NCBI RefSeq assembly: GCF_002443255.2
Contig: NW_019211454.1
Location: 54,739,823-54,803,822, forward strand
Reading direction: 5' to 3'
Origin: Varroa destructor
Taxonomy: Eukaryota; Arthropoda; Arachnida; Mesostigmata; Varroidae
DNA: 64,000 nucleotides
Shown here: one piece after another, positions 51,101 to 64,000 of the stretch
How the letters are laid out: each line of letters starts with the position of its first letter
Numbering within the stretch: the first letter of the stretch is position 1
Notes under the pieces: generated by a model
Database searches by the model: none
What the model was told of the DNA's origin: nothing
The model's input: only the letters and a program-made list of their open reading frames with translations
Position numbers and translations under genes: made by a program

Positions 51101-54100
51101 GCACCGGGTGCAGCTCTTTAATCTCAAAGGAGTCAGAATACATGTGTAGTCGGTGGAGAAATTACCTTTGCACGATGAAGGTCTGGCAAAACAGTTTTTT
51201 TGGAAAAATTTGTGGTTATCGAAAAAAAAGAAAAAAAAAAATGGTTTCACTCAACGGAGCAAACAACAAAGCAGACAGACAGGTTGTGCTGCCTCTTTTC
51301 TCGAAGATTTCGCTTGAAAAGGGTCCTTCTGCAGTGCAGACTATCAGTACAAAGGCTAGCGACTCTGATATAGTAGCGAGCTTGTGTTGCAAAATTGCAT
51401 TGTATTCCTTGCCTTTATAACTATGTATGTTACTGTTTCCCGCAGCACGAATCCTTGTTTTTTCAAGCTTATCGTATCGGAGAAAGAAACGCAAAGATTC
51501 CTTCGGTTACATCTAAGGCATTAATCCTATTACGGAACTAGCAGCAATACTCACTTGTCTGGTTAATGTTTCGATAGAGCAGACTATGATCGTTCACAGA
51601 GGCGCCTGCCCACAACGTAGTTCACTCTAGTTCAATATTATAATCTGCATTAGTATTGATTGCATGCCCGCATTAAGATTACTAATCCCTGGGTGTCTTG
51701 AGTTTGATTTGTTTATTGTTCGCAATGTTCAACTGGTAGCTACTCGTAGAACATTTCATACAACATTTTGACCCCAGCTGATTTAAGCTTGCAATGTCCG
51801 TCAAACTAGCAACACAAATATCCCGCATATGAAAAAACAGTAAAACAGGACAATAACCGATATCGACGATAATAAATAATTGCGTTTGAATTGCTAATGT
51901 TCAGGCATGGGACACCTAATCTGATATTTTTTGAGAAAAAATACCAGTCGCTCACCAGTTATATTATATGTCAATTGGTTCATTATATCAGTATAAAGGG
52001 ACAATTTTTTTTGTCCTAGGCTAAATTGAATACTTGTAAATAGAAGGAAACTATACACACATTACTTCGAGCAGTTTCCAAAAGAACTCCCTCCCTGAGG
52101 CGGATACCTGCAGTATTGTGTAGAGTAGTACGAAAGAGTTTGCTTTCAAATTTACTTGAACAATTCTATATACAATTGACCGAAAAATCGAACTCCAGGT
52201 CAACGATGCATGGGCTAAAGACGACAGGTAAGCGAACCAATTGTGAGTTTTACGAAAACTCTTAGGAACGAAATACATGTTTCCACGGTGTTTAACAGTT
52301 AAAGCAAAAGCGTTAAACAGGATATTATTATTAAAACAGGATAAATTGCCGATAAATTGACCGAATTTCATAGCTATGGTTCTTTTAATCCCGCCTTAAC
52401 GGTCTACAAAAGCTCCATTAATGCGGCGGTTCTAAGAGATGGTGTCTAAATTAGTCGTGAGTGAAATATTTGAGTATATTGTACTCTAAATCTGCTTCAT
52501 TCTGCGATCAGTGAGAGAAATACAAAGGTTCTCTCCATTTTAGCTTTTTTTCATGAGATCTAAAAGCGATTCCTTGCAATCGGCTCTGTATTGATTTCTT
52601 GATGTCATAGGCTTCATTTTGTATTGAGCGTGCAGTAAGCCCAGGGCAAGTAGTTTTCGTAATCAAATAACTTGATTAATAGTGCTTACTAATTTTCGAA
52701 AATTTGGTGAAGGGAACGAACAAGCGCACGTTGGAGTAGCGCCCATTTTTCTTGATAAAGCAGTAAACACGCAGTAAACGGTAAAAGCAGTGAACAGCTG
52801 TGAACAGAGTCCATCGGTTGTTTAGTGCGCTAGAATCGAAATTGGTGCCATTGTTGCTTTGTTTCACTGCTGCTCCGATCAGCGATTTCAATGTCGCCAT
52901 CTCGAACAAGCGGAAAATGAGTTGTTCCAGAATGGGCCGCATGCACCAATCCGGTTCGTGAAAAAGTCAAAGCGAAGGCTCGATACGCAAGCTCTATTTT
53001 GTGTGTAATCTTCCCCATGTGATTGACGTGTGCTCTTATGTTATTATGTATATTTACTCAACCTGTTTGTGATAGCGGGTGGGGGCCAATTGGAATGACA
53101 TTGTATTGTTGTTCAAAGCGCGTGGATCGTCACAACTAAGTGCGTTTTCAAAGTGCTACAATAAAACAGTCGATATTATGTTTAGACTGTTGGAAGAAAC
53201 CGTTCGCCGCTTGGCGTTCGAGTAAATATGAACTATATAGAACAGGCACGCCTCGGAAGTTGCGTAGACAGAAAATGTGGCTTGTTTTTCAAGGTCTTGT
53301 CTATGCTATAGTTTACCTAAAGATTCATGGCCCATCATATCTCTTCAGTATGTCTCAGTAATGCAAGAGTATTTCACTTTATTTTACTTTCTCGTAAAAG
53401 ATTCATTTTATGAACAATTCTATACACTCACATATGCCAGTATATTTTTTGAAGTCACTCCGAGTGTGTCTCATTGAATTCGCTCTATCGATTCTATTAA
53501 GACGTCGCCTAGCTAGTGTTCAATAGATAGGTAGACCTGAACAATTTTCGTACGTCTTTTGCAACGTTCATTACACATTTTATATAATAGAGTTAATACA
53601 AAGTCAATGAAAGGAGGGCTTTTTGAGTGCAAGACAAAGCGAAGGATTAAAAGATCACTAGTATTAATTAATAGAGAATTAGATCCACTGTATACGGCGT
53701 CCGTAATCATTGTAAACCAACTGACGAACAAGTGGGACATTTTATGAGCTGACAATCTTTTGTGCAATCGTGTAATCGAGTCAAAGCAAGGCTAGTTACA
53801 TGAGTAAATGTATAACGGAATTAGAGCTTGCACATAAGCCAATAAATGGATTCCCTTTTCGCTATGCACTGATTAACTCAAATAACTATTTATTTTCCGA
53901 TATAAACAACGATTTCTCTTATGATATGCAACAATCTTAGCGGGGCAAACATACGTGCTTCCATGGCTCCTGTCCAGCGGACAAACAAATGACGCTTATA
54001 TGGAAGGGTCATTTTTTTTATCATTCCCTATCATACAGTAACAACTGTCCGCCAGTTCGGCAAATTCCCACGATTAGGTACGTCTAGGTTACATGATCAG

Positions 54101-57059
54101 TTCCAGCGGTGTGTCGCCTGTTTTCAGACGCCAAGCGTTCTAAATAAGAAAAAACAGCAATTCCTAACAAATTGTCTAATAAACTATGGCAATAGGAGAA
54201 CTGAACATAAAGACGAATAGGCAGCTGTTGCCTGCTACTTATCTCGCACTTTCCCGCACTCTCTCTCGCTCTCCCTGCGTATAGACTGTTAACATGGACG
54301 TTCTCCATCTCGAAGCGATATTACGTTGCCAGCATTTGTGGCTGCTTTGACTAGTGGAGATCGCATCGGTAGCGGCAGTGTTCTTATGAGATCTACCACT
54401 CGGGTTCGCTTTCTCCAGCAGCAAAAGAAGAAGCATTGAGGATATTCACCTAGTCACTAACAAGCCGCCATACGTAAGCAAGTGTATTTTTACCCCTCTG
54501 AGTCAAATCATTATCGAATATTCTGCGTGGCGAAACTAAAGTTCGGGTGTAATGCCAAACTGTAGTAAAATGGCTTTTTAGATAAAGAAAGAAAAAAAAA
54601 ATCAGCACATAGTACGCTAGCGTAGATTGTCAATTGAATCGCCATTAAAGCGTTAGTCTCGAGACGTGAAAATCGGCTTCTAACTGTTCTCGGCGACTGT
54701 GAAACGATGGAGTCCGTGCGTGTGCCTAATGTGATATCTAACCTAAGCAATCGGGCATATGGCGCATCGATTTGATGATGGGTTCTAAGATCATTGGACG
54801 AGCGGTACTGTGACACTTTTCAGTCAGACATGGATATTACAAATCGAGTAAGTGGCTGTTAAATGTGTTTAAGTAATGAATACAACTAGGACTTGTTTGC
54901 TATACCTCGAAAGATATTTGCTTATTCATTTGTAATATCTATTTATTAAATGTATAGCTAAAGTTCAAATGCTCTCTGGACCTACACTTAACAAAAACTA
55001 AAATCAAATTTAGATAGGAATCACTGAAGACTGCTCGGTCATGCTGAATTAGGGCCAGATAAGAACAGAACGGTATCGTCAGTCTACTTGTCTATAATAA
55101 AAAAAAAAGCAGTGGCAATTTTGCCTAGGGAAAACGATGCCCAATGCTGCTCGATTGTAATAAATTTCATCGTAGCTGACCGTGGTCCCAACGATAGCCC
55201 ATGCATAGGCAGTAATTCGTTTTCGACTCAGTGTAAACTGAAAGTGCTCCGGTATAATAACTTGAATATAAACACAGCAGGTAGCCATTGTTACCTAAAA
55301 TATAATACGACATTAACTTGACTACGGATATTAGTATCATTATTATGATTGGAATCAGTCTTGCGCAAGGTTTACAAGGTGGAAGCTACTCGAATCTTGT
55401 CGTAGTCGACACGTTTAAAATAATTGGTCTAACTTGAATTATCGAAGCTGCTCCTGTAATCGAGCATTTATAACATATTGGTTAGTTGTATGAGGAGCGA
55501 TACTTTTTAGCCATTTTCTAGGTGTGTTATGAATTGTTGGATAACGTTGGTTTAGTATGAAATAGTACGAGAATTAAAAGGTTAATTGTTTTGGCCTCTA
55601 TAGAAGCAAATATACTGCTATTTCAAGAGAAAGCACAAATCCGTGAAAACTCCAAAGATTCTACGGTGTATTGCAGTGTTTTGCGCGGTATTACTATTTG
55701 TGGCACACGGAATTGCGAGTCGACTCGATCATTTGTCGGGAGCTCGGGAGAACTGCGGTTCCGTTTCTACCTAAGGCCGTACATTGTGACTGTAGTAAAC
55801 ATACGTTCACCGTTGTCTAACGGCGTATTAGTAGCGGCTGAGCATCAGCTAACCGAGCGAAATTGGATTCGTGTACTCTGTTATGTTACTATTTTAATCT
55901 GTTAACTGATTATAATCATATCTTAAAACTATTTTGGAGAAACTATATTCTTTTTTTTTTATTAATAATGGAGATTATTATCAGCACTTGAGTTCTTTAT
56001 TATTAAAATAATGAATGCTTTTTTGTTCTTATTGCAACCATCTGTATAGGGTTTTTTTTTTTTAGAAAAGGTCAGATTGTAAGGTACGCATATGTGTGAA
56101 CTCCGGTTTTGATAAAATTATGGTCATTCTACAAATGTCAGTGTTTATTGTTTTACATTTAATAAGGAGTCGTACCCGTTATGAGCGATCGTTGACTATC
56201 GCATATTTGATAATAGCGCCATAAAGAATTGATATTTTCCGATATGAACTTTGGAGCAAGGATGCAGCATGGTAGAGTAACGCTTATACGGGACATGGTT
56301 GATCGGCGCTGATTGTTACCCGAATATTTGCCGTGAAAATCGAAGAGACCTTTTATTCTGTTTATATGAACGGGCTAGCATGGATTTCTGCGGAATTACA
56401 GAACTGGAAATGGTATGGGGGAAAATAATTCCCCATTGCGTCTCTTAAGCCATAAACATACATGCACGAAACTGCTTAGAGCAACTGCTCACCGCCTGAA
56501 TGCTTGGCAGACTCGTTGACTGTCTCACGCGGGGCTACTATGATCGTTGAATGATACAGTCATCTCTTCTGGTACTGCAAAGCTTTGGGATGATTGAAAG
56601 AAACAAGGGCACAAAGCATGGCTACGACCGCTCAGGGTATCACTAACTGGAAACTCTGAGGTAGCTCATCTCTGGACACCCGTTCCGGAGATTGCCAATT
56701 TCTCTTGTGAGACGGTACCCACTTACACCTTGTTAAATTCAGACTGCTCGACCTTAATCAAAGGTGGGCATTTTTTCAGTTTCCGCTCGTCTTTTTCTTT
56801 AAAAACGTTCATTTCCCTAGCTTGCTGTAACGACGCTCATTTGTTTGTGCGGCTTGAATTGAAGCGTACGAGCGATTAGAGTACTACATAACAAAGCACC
56901 AGCGGTACCATCACGCAGCTGTAAGTGCCAGCCAGAGTGCGTTGAAACGAGATCAAATTTTTGATTCACATTTCCTATTTAACTCTTTTTCTGCTCAAAA
57001 ATCCCTATTGTATGGCATAACCTCTACTACAAGGGAGAGCAGTTAAGCCTATGAGCTGA
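48130..57059. other. AT-rich intergenic region, no gene recognised
   Basis: About 9 kb with no convincing gene. Open frames at 51034-51420 and 55591-55905 (+) and 52051-52371 (-) match nothing I know. A GC-richer patch at 49590-49790 looks locally coding-like. A composite poly(A)/(AT)/poly(T) tract lies at about 50863-50906. UBAP1's non-coding first exon and promoter should be in the first part of this region; they were not placed. Confidence 0.5.
50863..50906. repeat. Composite homopolymer tract: A run, (AT)n, T run
   Basis: About 11 A, then alternating AT, then 23 T. It is low complexity and self-complementary. Confidence 0.9.
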
Positions 57060-60000
57060 ATGAATGTCTCCTCAGACGCGTGCATCGGCGACGCTTCCGA
57101 TGAAATTTATACTTCGGTGTGCAAGCTGCATAATCCAGCGTACAAGAGCATTTCAAGCACTTGGCCGCTTTCCTATCAGGAAATAAGAATACGCTTAAAG
57201 GTGCGAACCGATAAATCATTTGGTCACCTCCAGCGAAGTGTTTCCTCACAAGGATCGATGTCAGTACTTAAAAGGGAGTAATCATTCGCTCCGTGACATT
57301 ACTTCGCAAATTAACAAAAATTAGTGGCGCAGAAAACACAGCGCATATAATGGGGTTTGTTAGCTTCCTAATAACTAATTATACTATTCAGCTGTCTAAT
57401 ATTATTGTTAATAGCCCTATAAAGATTGCTGTTAATGGTAATTCTCAATCCCTAAAAAAGCTTGGATTGAAGGTATACGTATGCCGATAAAGGGTCCCGC
57501 TTTTCAAATTTATAAAGTCATTTGAGATCCCTATAGTGAGAATATTGTAAAATATGGTGTAGCTATGATGTACAGTAGACAAGTTGCGTGTATCGTCGAG
57601 CAAATATTACTATCATCAATGACCTGTTCACCTTAGAAAAGCTTTTACACAAATGCTTATGTCAAAAGGAGGGGTACAACTGTACCAGAACAGCCTGATC
57701 ACCCAACAGTCGAACATTATTATTTTGGCGGACTATAGTCGCCTTTAAGATCATAGATCAGGCATAGAAAGGCAGGTGCTGTTATATTCGTGAGTCGAGC
57801 ACAGAACGCCTCTCTTCGTAAACGATTATTAATTATGTTTTTTTTTCCGATTTGTCATGGTATCTCCGTGCAAGTAGAATGCAGTCGCACATTTTATAGA
57901 CGACTTCTGCTTAGATAGCTCTAGCTGGTTCGTTGCACTAACCAAGCTGCCTCTAAAACACTTCGGGACAAATGACAGATGGATATTTTCTTACAGAGAA
58001 CTAAAGGATGAATAAAAGACTTGGAATCGCTGGTCGTTGCGAAGTTCCCTACGCTTTCCATGGAACTACGTAGCAAAGCGTGCTAGGGCCTTATCGTAAC
58101 CTTTAACCCAATATTAAAATTAATGTTTGAAATCTACGTGCCGTACTTAATATTTATGCTGGCTTACTTATATGCACCCACAAGCTCGAACTGCGGAAGA
58201 AACAGGTTTTATAATTGCGATTATAAAATACATTCCCGATTATTTGACTAAAAGATTTTCGAATATATTTCCTTGTGCTTTATTAAAAACAGGCCTCAAG
58301 CCTTATTTTAACCAAACATATTTGTACGAAGTTCAAATACAAAACAAGATGAACCACTATGACAATAAATAATTGAATAATAAGCAGCAACTAGGCGTCC
58401 GAAGATATTCATGTATGAACTCATGCATGAATAATATCATGTAACGCATAGATTAATATAGAAGACTCGTACTGCTACGTATCTTTTTCTGTTAGTACTA
58501 TGCGGGTTACTCTGTCCTTACTATAAATGTGTCACCCTAACGATACCCACATGTAACCATATAGCGTTCATAACATATGCTCGTTGGAGTCGTTTTTATA
58601 TTATCAGAACACAAGAAGCAGAAGTGAGTGTTCTGATGCTCATTGTAAATGCATCTTCACCTTGATTCAGAAAGTGTGTCATTCACATGCAGCACGAGTC
58701 TGAGTGGAGGTCTGGGGGGGGAGCGAGATGAGCGCAGGAACGCAGCAGTTCCCCCTTCAAGTGGCGACTGCAGATGACGCTGTTGAATAATCGGGTGAAG
58801 TTGGTGATGTATCGAGATGTCAACGACAGACCTGCGGCTCAACAGTATTTCCAGTAATAGATAGGGGGTGCGAGACAAAGAGATTGAGAAAGAGAGATAC
58901 AAAATTTCCCACGCATAGTTCAAGGCTAGACATTATGTGGACGGATCAACACGAACTCTGTTCTGCTGTCATCCCTGACTAGTCCGTTCGATTGTGGTGA
59001 GAATCCACCCATGATCCCTATTTAATCTACAAGGATTCTTATAACACTAGACCACTACACAGAAACGTAATGACAATTAATATCATAAGTATCGCAAACT
59101 AGGGATACTAGATGACTTACATTCCTGATAGATCTACTTGATAAAGAAGATATATTCGAAATAACTACAAAAAAAAATTCTAACTAATGAAGACAAAACG
59201 TCATACAGCTAGATTGAATAAGCTTCTTAGGTAGAAAGCTTTTACTGCCCAATTTATGTGGTAGATTTAATTTCGAATTTATCACATTATTTCAGTATTA
59301 GTTACCTGTGAGCTTCAATGTGGAGTTATCGCTCCGTTGATGGACCAATTTTCGCGTGTAGTATGCAAACGGCTGTTAGTCGATTATATTTTGCTTTAGC
59401 CTCCAACCACTGTATCTATTTGTTTGTTTTTTTCAACGTGTATTTTTTTCTATATTCTATACAACTGCGCGCGCTGTTTTTCGTTTCCTATCCCAGGTGA
59501 ACAGAGCAGCGATCCGTAGTCCACCTTTTATCGAATTAGACAACGCAGATAATCTTGACGAACCGTCCTTCAAAGTTGTGGTAGTGAGTAGAATCAAAAG
59601 TTTTTGTGTGCATTTTTGGGCAGGAGAAAGTCAGAGATGCTGAAACGAGAAAAAAGGAAAGTTTAAATAGAAAAGACAGGCCGTATATATCGGACACTTT
59701 TCGCGATTCTCTGAACCATTTCATAAAGATGCGCACCCGAAACTTACTCGCCTTTGAAATATCAACAGGAATATGTTTTATAAAATACGGAGGACGCTCT
59801 AATTTTGTCTACTCGCTTTTCTAAGTAGACAACTGCAGTTGCAATGGTTAGAAAACGTTTTGTAGGGCAATGAGGGTTATAGTAATAGCAGTACAATCCA
59901 TGAATTTTGCTCCTTATTTTTCGTTTTCTACTGGTCATCACAGCAGTACCCAGTTAGTAACTGTGAGTCGTTCTGAAACGTGTGTTGACGGATTTGGATT

Positions 60001-63000
60001 TGATAGAAATTTAGAGCTTTCGGTACAGGGTTTGCTGTGAACGTTCTTGTGGCCGAGTAATGTTTCAGGGTGATTTGGTATGACTTGTGAGATACCTAAT
60101 GTATCTGTGAGCTCGCTAAAGGAGATTCAGTGATGCTTTTACCACCTTCGCTGTGATGGATCGTCCAGGACGAAGATCGTTTTTACAGTTTTCTTCCTTT
60201 TCGTTGCGAAACCATTGGTACCGCTGAGGCACTCAACACTGAATTTCAATCTCGCTCCAAAGGCCTTCTCCAGGATCGGCGGCACATACAAGCTCATTAT
60301 TTTTTCAGAAAAACAAAAAATGCTTAGAAGCGTGCTTGCCAGATATAAGGCATGCGTTCTAGCTTGGTTTGTGAACTGTGGAAAAACTGGTAGGCAGGCT
60401 CAGCTGCAGGCCAATCCCTGAACAATGAAAGTGGGGCGTTTCGTAAATACTTTTTCGACACAGTCGTATATAACATATCTAGAGATAATTATATTCTTAA
60501 AAAGGACGGGTATTCGTTGGGCGGCTGGCTGGCCGATATTTTGGCTTGGGCAAGCTGAAAAATAGCTAAATGCTAAGCAGATGTACGTCTGGCATTTAGC
60601 CAATCTCTTTGGGATTAAGTGAGTTCCAAGGGAAGCAGAAAGTGTACGTCGAACATAGAACAACGTTTCGTTGAGTGAAGTTCTGTAAAGCTCACAGTCC
60701 CGATATTTAGCCACTTATTTAACTTCGCAGCTGGATCGGAAAGGGCATAGCCAGTCTTCGAAAAAGCAGTTTTTGTGGTTGCTTCTAAACAGAGATGTCC
60801 TTTTGTGTTTCTAATACGGATTTTTGCCCTTACCAGTTTGTTTTACAGAAGTTCCAAGGTAACGATGCAAATAAAATGTACAATAAAAGTATACAAGCTA
60901 TTTATTGCATGCTGGATACATGCTTTGCTTGGATTCAGCACGAGATCCATACAGAAAGTAATACCGAAGACCGTTCAGATGGTGCGATATGGAAATAGCA
61001 ATCAAAAAATATGGTACGCTACGTCATATAATCAGCGGCATGGACACGCGAAGCCTGGGTTCCGCAAATTAGACGTAAACATAGTGTTCCCATGAGTATT
61101 TTCATGCCATGTACTTATACGTAGATTAAACATTGCTCCAGTACCTAATGTGTAAACAGCGACTTTTGTTGGAGCCCGCTTTATATCGAATGGCTGAGTT
61201 AATTGCCACGCTACGAAACATTGTAAGAGAATAAATATTGATATATTATAATCAGGACACCAGCTATATGTCGCTGGTTTAATTCGGTAAATACTTTTTA
61301 ATAAAGGATTGCATTCCCTCTTCTAACTAAATATCAGCGCTTTTAATTATATACTCGAAAAGACCTGTCGAGCTACAAGTAAGCAACAACCTCTTAAATA
61401 TAATAAGAATTTAGGATCAGTCATCTGATTGCCGAAGCGTTCTTGAAAATTTCTATTGTATAATACAGACTTAAATAATGATATGGCACTTTTTGCTGCA
61501 CTAGGAGATCTGTCTCAGATTTATAGGGGCGAACCGTAGAAACAATCCGATTTATTTATACTGTTACTAACTATTAACTTGATCAGGCAACCCCTTAGTG
61601 GTTGAACCCATCAGCAAAAGCGCTATTAGTCGTCGAGCAAAATCGATGGAAACATTTTTTCTTTTGAGCTGACTTTTGACAGGCCAGACTGAACAACCAT
61701 GAACTATTTTATATTTAAAAATGTTGCTAGGTTAGCTTTTTTTAACTTATTAAACAAGAAGTTATCTTAGAATACATCCTACTTTTTATATAATTTCCAC
61801 TATTTAACTGGTTAGTACACAGATAAATGCTTGATTATTAGGCTAGTAAAGACTAAATAACTATTTGGTATATTCATGAGAGGTGGTCTGAAATATCTTC
61901 AAAGTACAACAAGCCTCTGTACATCACATTCGTTTGTTTATTACAACCGACACAATGGCTCAATTACAGCTTTTTTTTTTATATATATAAGGAAATATAA
62001 ATGTAAGTATTGGACTTTCTCTACTTTCCATTTGCCCTCGGTCCTACATGTATTTTATGAAGCAATTTACATTGCTTAAGCCTATCGCACCATTATTAGA
62101 TAACTAATATCAAACAATATTATCATCTTTTTATTCGAATCATTAGGATTTATAATACTTTAATTAATTTTATCTAAGAGCCAATAATATCCTTTTTCTT
62201 AAAAAATAACTAACTAACAGACGACCGTATAGCCCGTGTGATATTTGCATAGCATGAAAACCGGGCTTAAGTGTGTGTATTTCATAACTTGGTACTTGGG
62301 TCTTAGAACTTACGTGAAATACATGATCAAGACGCGACCGTCGAAAGCTACAGAACGATTTTCGATTACTGTTTCCAGTTAGTTAAATACAGTTAAAAGT
62401 TTCGGTATGCTGAGATTTCCGATGCTGTCACTTCTTGACATCAAAGCTATTAAGCTCGAAGATTGGTGACGAATCTATTTTCAAGTCAATAAGCTAGTAC
62501 CAGATGGCCAACGTTGTTTAGGAATAAACGAGTAAACGTAAGATATGTGTTCGTTTTTTATTCGTATATGATTTTATTGCTTGTTTAAGGACGTCTCGCT
62601 GCTTATTACGTGCAGTACTTATTACAGCTTATTAGTATAAGAGCTACAAAGCGCATCACGAGGAGAGCCTTGACGTTCTAAAATATTTAATGTTTCCTTG
62701 CTATTGAGTTAAAAACCATAATGGTCTTATATGAAGGGGAAAGCTGTTTCGCAAGGCGATGTGCACGGGCCAACTTCGTAAGGATGTCATGGCCTACATG
62801 TGCCCTTGGGGACCACTTGTAATCACTAGGGCACCATCGCCTTACAATGACGTCATATTTCACGATCAACAGAGAGCAGATGCAAAGTAGCAGAAAACGT
62901 CTAAGCAAATTCAGCCGGTATTGATATATTTATACGAACGTTGACGTTACTTTGTTTGGTAGAAAAATGTAAAAATCAAGAATAAAATTGATGCCACTTC

Positions 63001-63945
63001 TTTGTTTTATAGTAAGCTTATCAGTGTGTTAACCTACTACTAAAACGTTTAAAAGGAAGACGGATGCCTTTTTTGTGCGGAAACCTGTGTTTTGGATGTT
63101 CTCGGCTATGCTGACACATTGAAATACCTTTGACGAGGCTGAACATGTACTCAGATGTACATAAAACAATCGATGAAAATGATGTGATACAAGCGTGTAG
63201 TACAATCATTTTCATCGATTTTTACATTCTATTTTGAAAACGACGGTCTTCGCAGGACAATATTCAGCCACTAATAGGTTACGAGTGCGCCAACATGAAC
63301 TCATTACAGCACGATACTGTACAATCGTCGTTAATGGGCCATCTCGAACAGGAGCAAAGTATTGAACGTCAATGGAAGCAAATACGAGATGTTGAAGATT
63401 TCGCACATTCTTCGTCTAATTCCTACATACGATATGGCGCAAACATCGTTCACCAGGTGCCGTACCACCACGATCAGGTTCGTACGGATCATTGAAAATG
63501 ACAATGCCAGACGGAATATATTATATTTTCTCAAGTTTATATTATTCCTCTATTATTTCCGTCTAATTGTTTTAAGAAATTTCTGAGTACTTCTGCGCCT
63601 ATACGCTTATAGTGAGGTTTTTTTTGCATGCATATATCTTTAGCGTATAATGGCTTGCATGCTCTCTCTATACAGAGAGTTCTATTTTCTACTACTGTGT
63701 TTTCACGTCTAGGTGTCAACTTCAGTAGTGCTCCGTTTTTGCCGGACGCGAGTCTTGCGTTCCTATTGTCGGCTTTTAGCTGCGGTTGGATGGAAGCCAC
63801 TCCTCGGCGATGGAACTATGCGCTACGATGCTTTGAGGAAGGTTATCAATATGGTGTATGTCCTTGCAGTGATCGGCCTTATCTTAGGTGGCCACATAAT
63901 TACTATCAAGACCTACTACCGAAGGGATGCTATGAGGAATACCCG
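57060..63945 (+). CDS. Unidentified membrane protein, 3' partial (5' exons inferred)
   Basis: I do not recognise this family. Four segments join in frame: 57060-57263 (ATG start, HNPAYKSISSTWPLSYQEIR), 59497-59583 (SPPFIELDNADNLDEPSF), 63256-63477 (EQEQSIERQWKQIRDVEDFA) and 63713-63945, which continues past the window through a donor at 63946 (phase 2). All internal junctions are phase 0. The last two exons are the firmest, with good splice sites and an uninterrupted frame. The first three give a polar, mostly soluble N-terminal region. The fourth has a Cys/Arg-rich juxtamembrane part (LRFCRTRVLRSYC), VGWKPLLGDG and one hydrophobic helix (MVYVLAVIGLILGGH). The layout suggests a multi-pass receptor or transporter with a long cytosolic N-terminus. 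The first exon's start and donor are uncertain: a donor at 57201 is also in phase, and a 3' splice site could precede 57075. Confidence 0.5.
63168..63220. repeat. Perfect 16-bp inverted repeat with 21-nt loop
   Basis: Arms 63168-63183 and 63205-63220 are exact reverse complements. The repeat lies 35 bp upstream of the exon beginning at 63256, in the presumed intron. Confidence 0.9.
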
Positions 63946-64000
63946 GTAGGCAAATTTTTAGTTCCGGTTCACCTTATATATCCATAATAGGTTTCCAAAT

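Noticed and set aside
51034..51494. Overlapping open frames of 128 codons (+) and 92 codons (-)
   Set aside because: No known motif, Lys/Phe runs come from A/T homopolymers, and no splice context; treated as chance.
52676..53018. Minus-strand open frames that I considered as a possible transposase remnant
   Set aside because: No transposase motif or terminal repeat could be identified on close reading.
55591..55905. 104-codon open frame on the + strand
   Set aside because: No recognisable domain, amino-acid pattern without a hydrophobic core or repeats, and no supporting exons nearby.

Overview
This is a eukaryotic (animal) genomic window, about 40% GC or lower by eye, with spliced genes, GT-AG introns and long AT-rich intergenic DNA carrying decayed transposons. 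The gene set (a clade-B, type V/XI-like fibrillar collagen, an Egghead-type mannosyltransferase, MED19, SUMO E1 subunit 1 and UBAP1) points to an arthropod. The intact fibrillar collagen argues against Drosophila-like flies, which lack one. A mite or other chelicerate fits, but the sequence alone does not prove it. All exon models were built by reading frames across splice sites by hand, without transcript data.

Layout. (1) 1-12784, + strand: a fibrillar procollagen alpha chain lacking only its 5' end. Twenty-six exons join in one frame to give 1566 visible residues: the end of a thrombospondin-N/laminin-G-like domain, a variable linker, a minor helix, an N-telopeptide, an uninterrupted main helix of the canonical 1014 residues, a furin-type site and a complete C-propeptide. 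(2) 12785-31188: probable collagen 3' UTR, then about 18 kb without a recognisable host gene, holding a decayed LINE-like retroelement near 18.6-21.2 kb. (3) 31189-35961, + strand: egghead (beta-1,4-mannosyltransferase), with a dead mariner transposon and a perfect hairpin in its large intron. (4) 39026-41163, - strand: Mediator subunit 19, four coding exons. (5) 42738-44165, + strand: SUMO-activating enzyme subunit 1, three coding exons, ending in a 48-bp tandem duplication. (6) 44994-48085, - strand: UBAP1 (ESCRT-I), five coding exons. (7) 48130-57059: AT-rich, no gene recognised. (8) about 57060-63945, + strand: the 5' part of an unidentified membrane-protein gene that runs off the window.

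The genes are not functionally linked. They are a collagen for extracellular fibrils, a glycosphingolipid enzyme, a transcription coactivator, a SUMO-pathway enzyme and an endosomal sorting factor. MED19 and SAE1 are divergent across about 1.6 kb; SAE1 and UBAP1 converge across about 0.8 kb; egghead and MED19 converge across about 3 kb. No CRISPR, operon, prophage or bacterial feature was seen, and nothing clearly represents a new molecular system. The most useful leads are the collagen's missing inter-chain cysteines, the ambiguous egghead splice and the unidentified membrane-protein gene.
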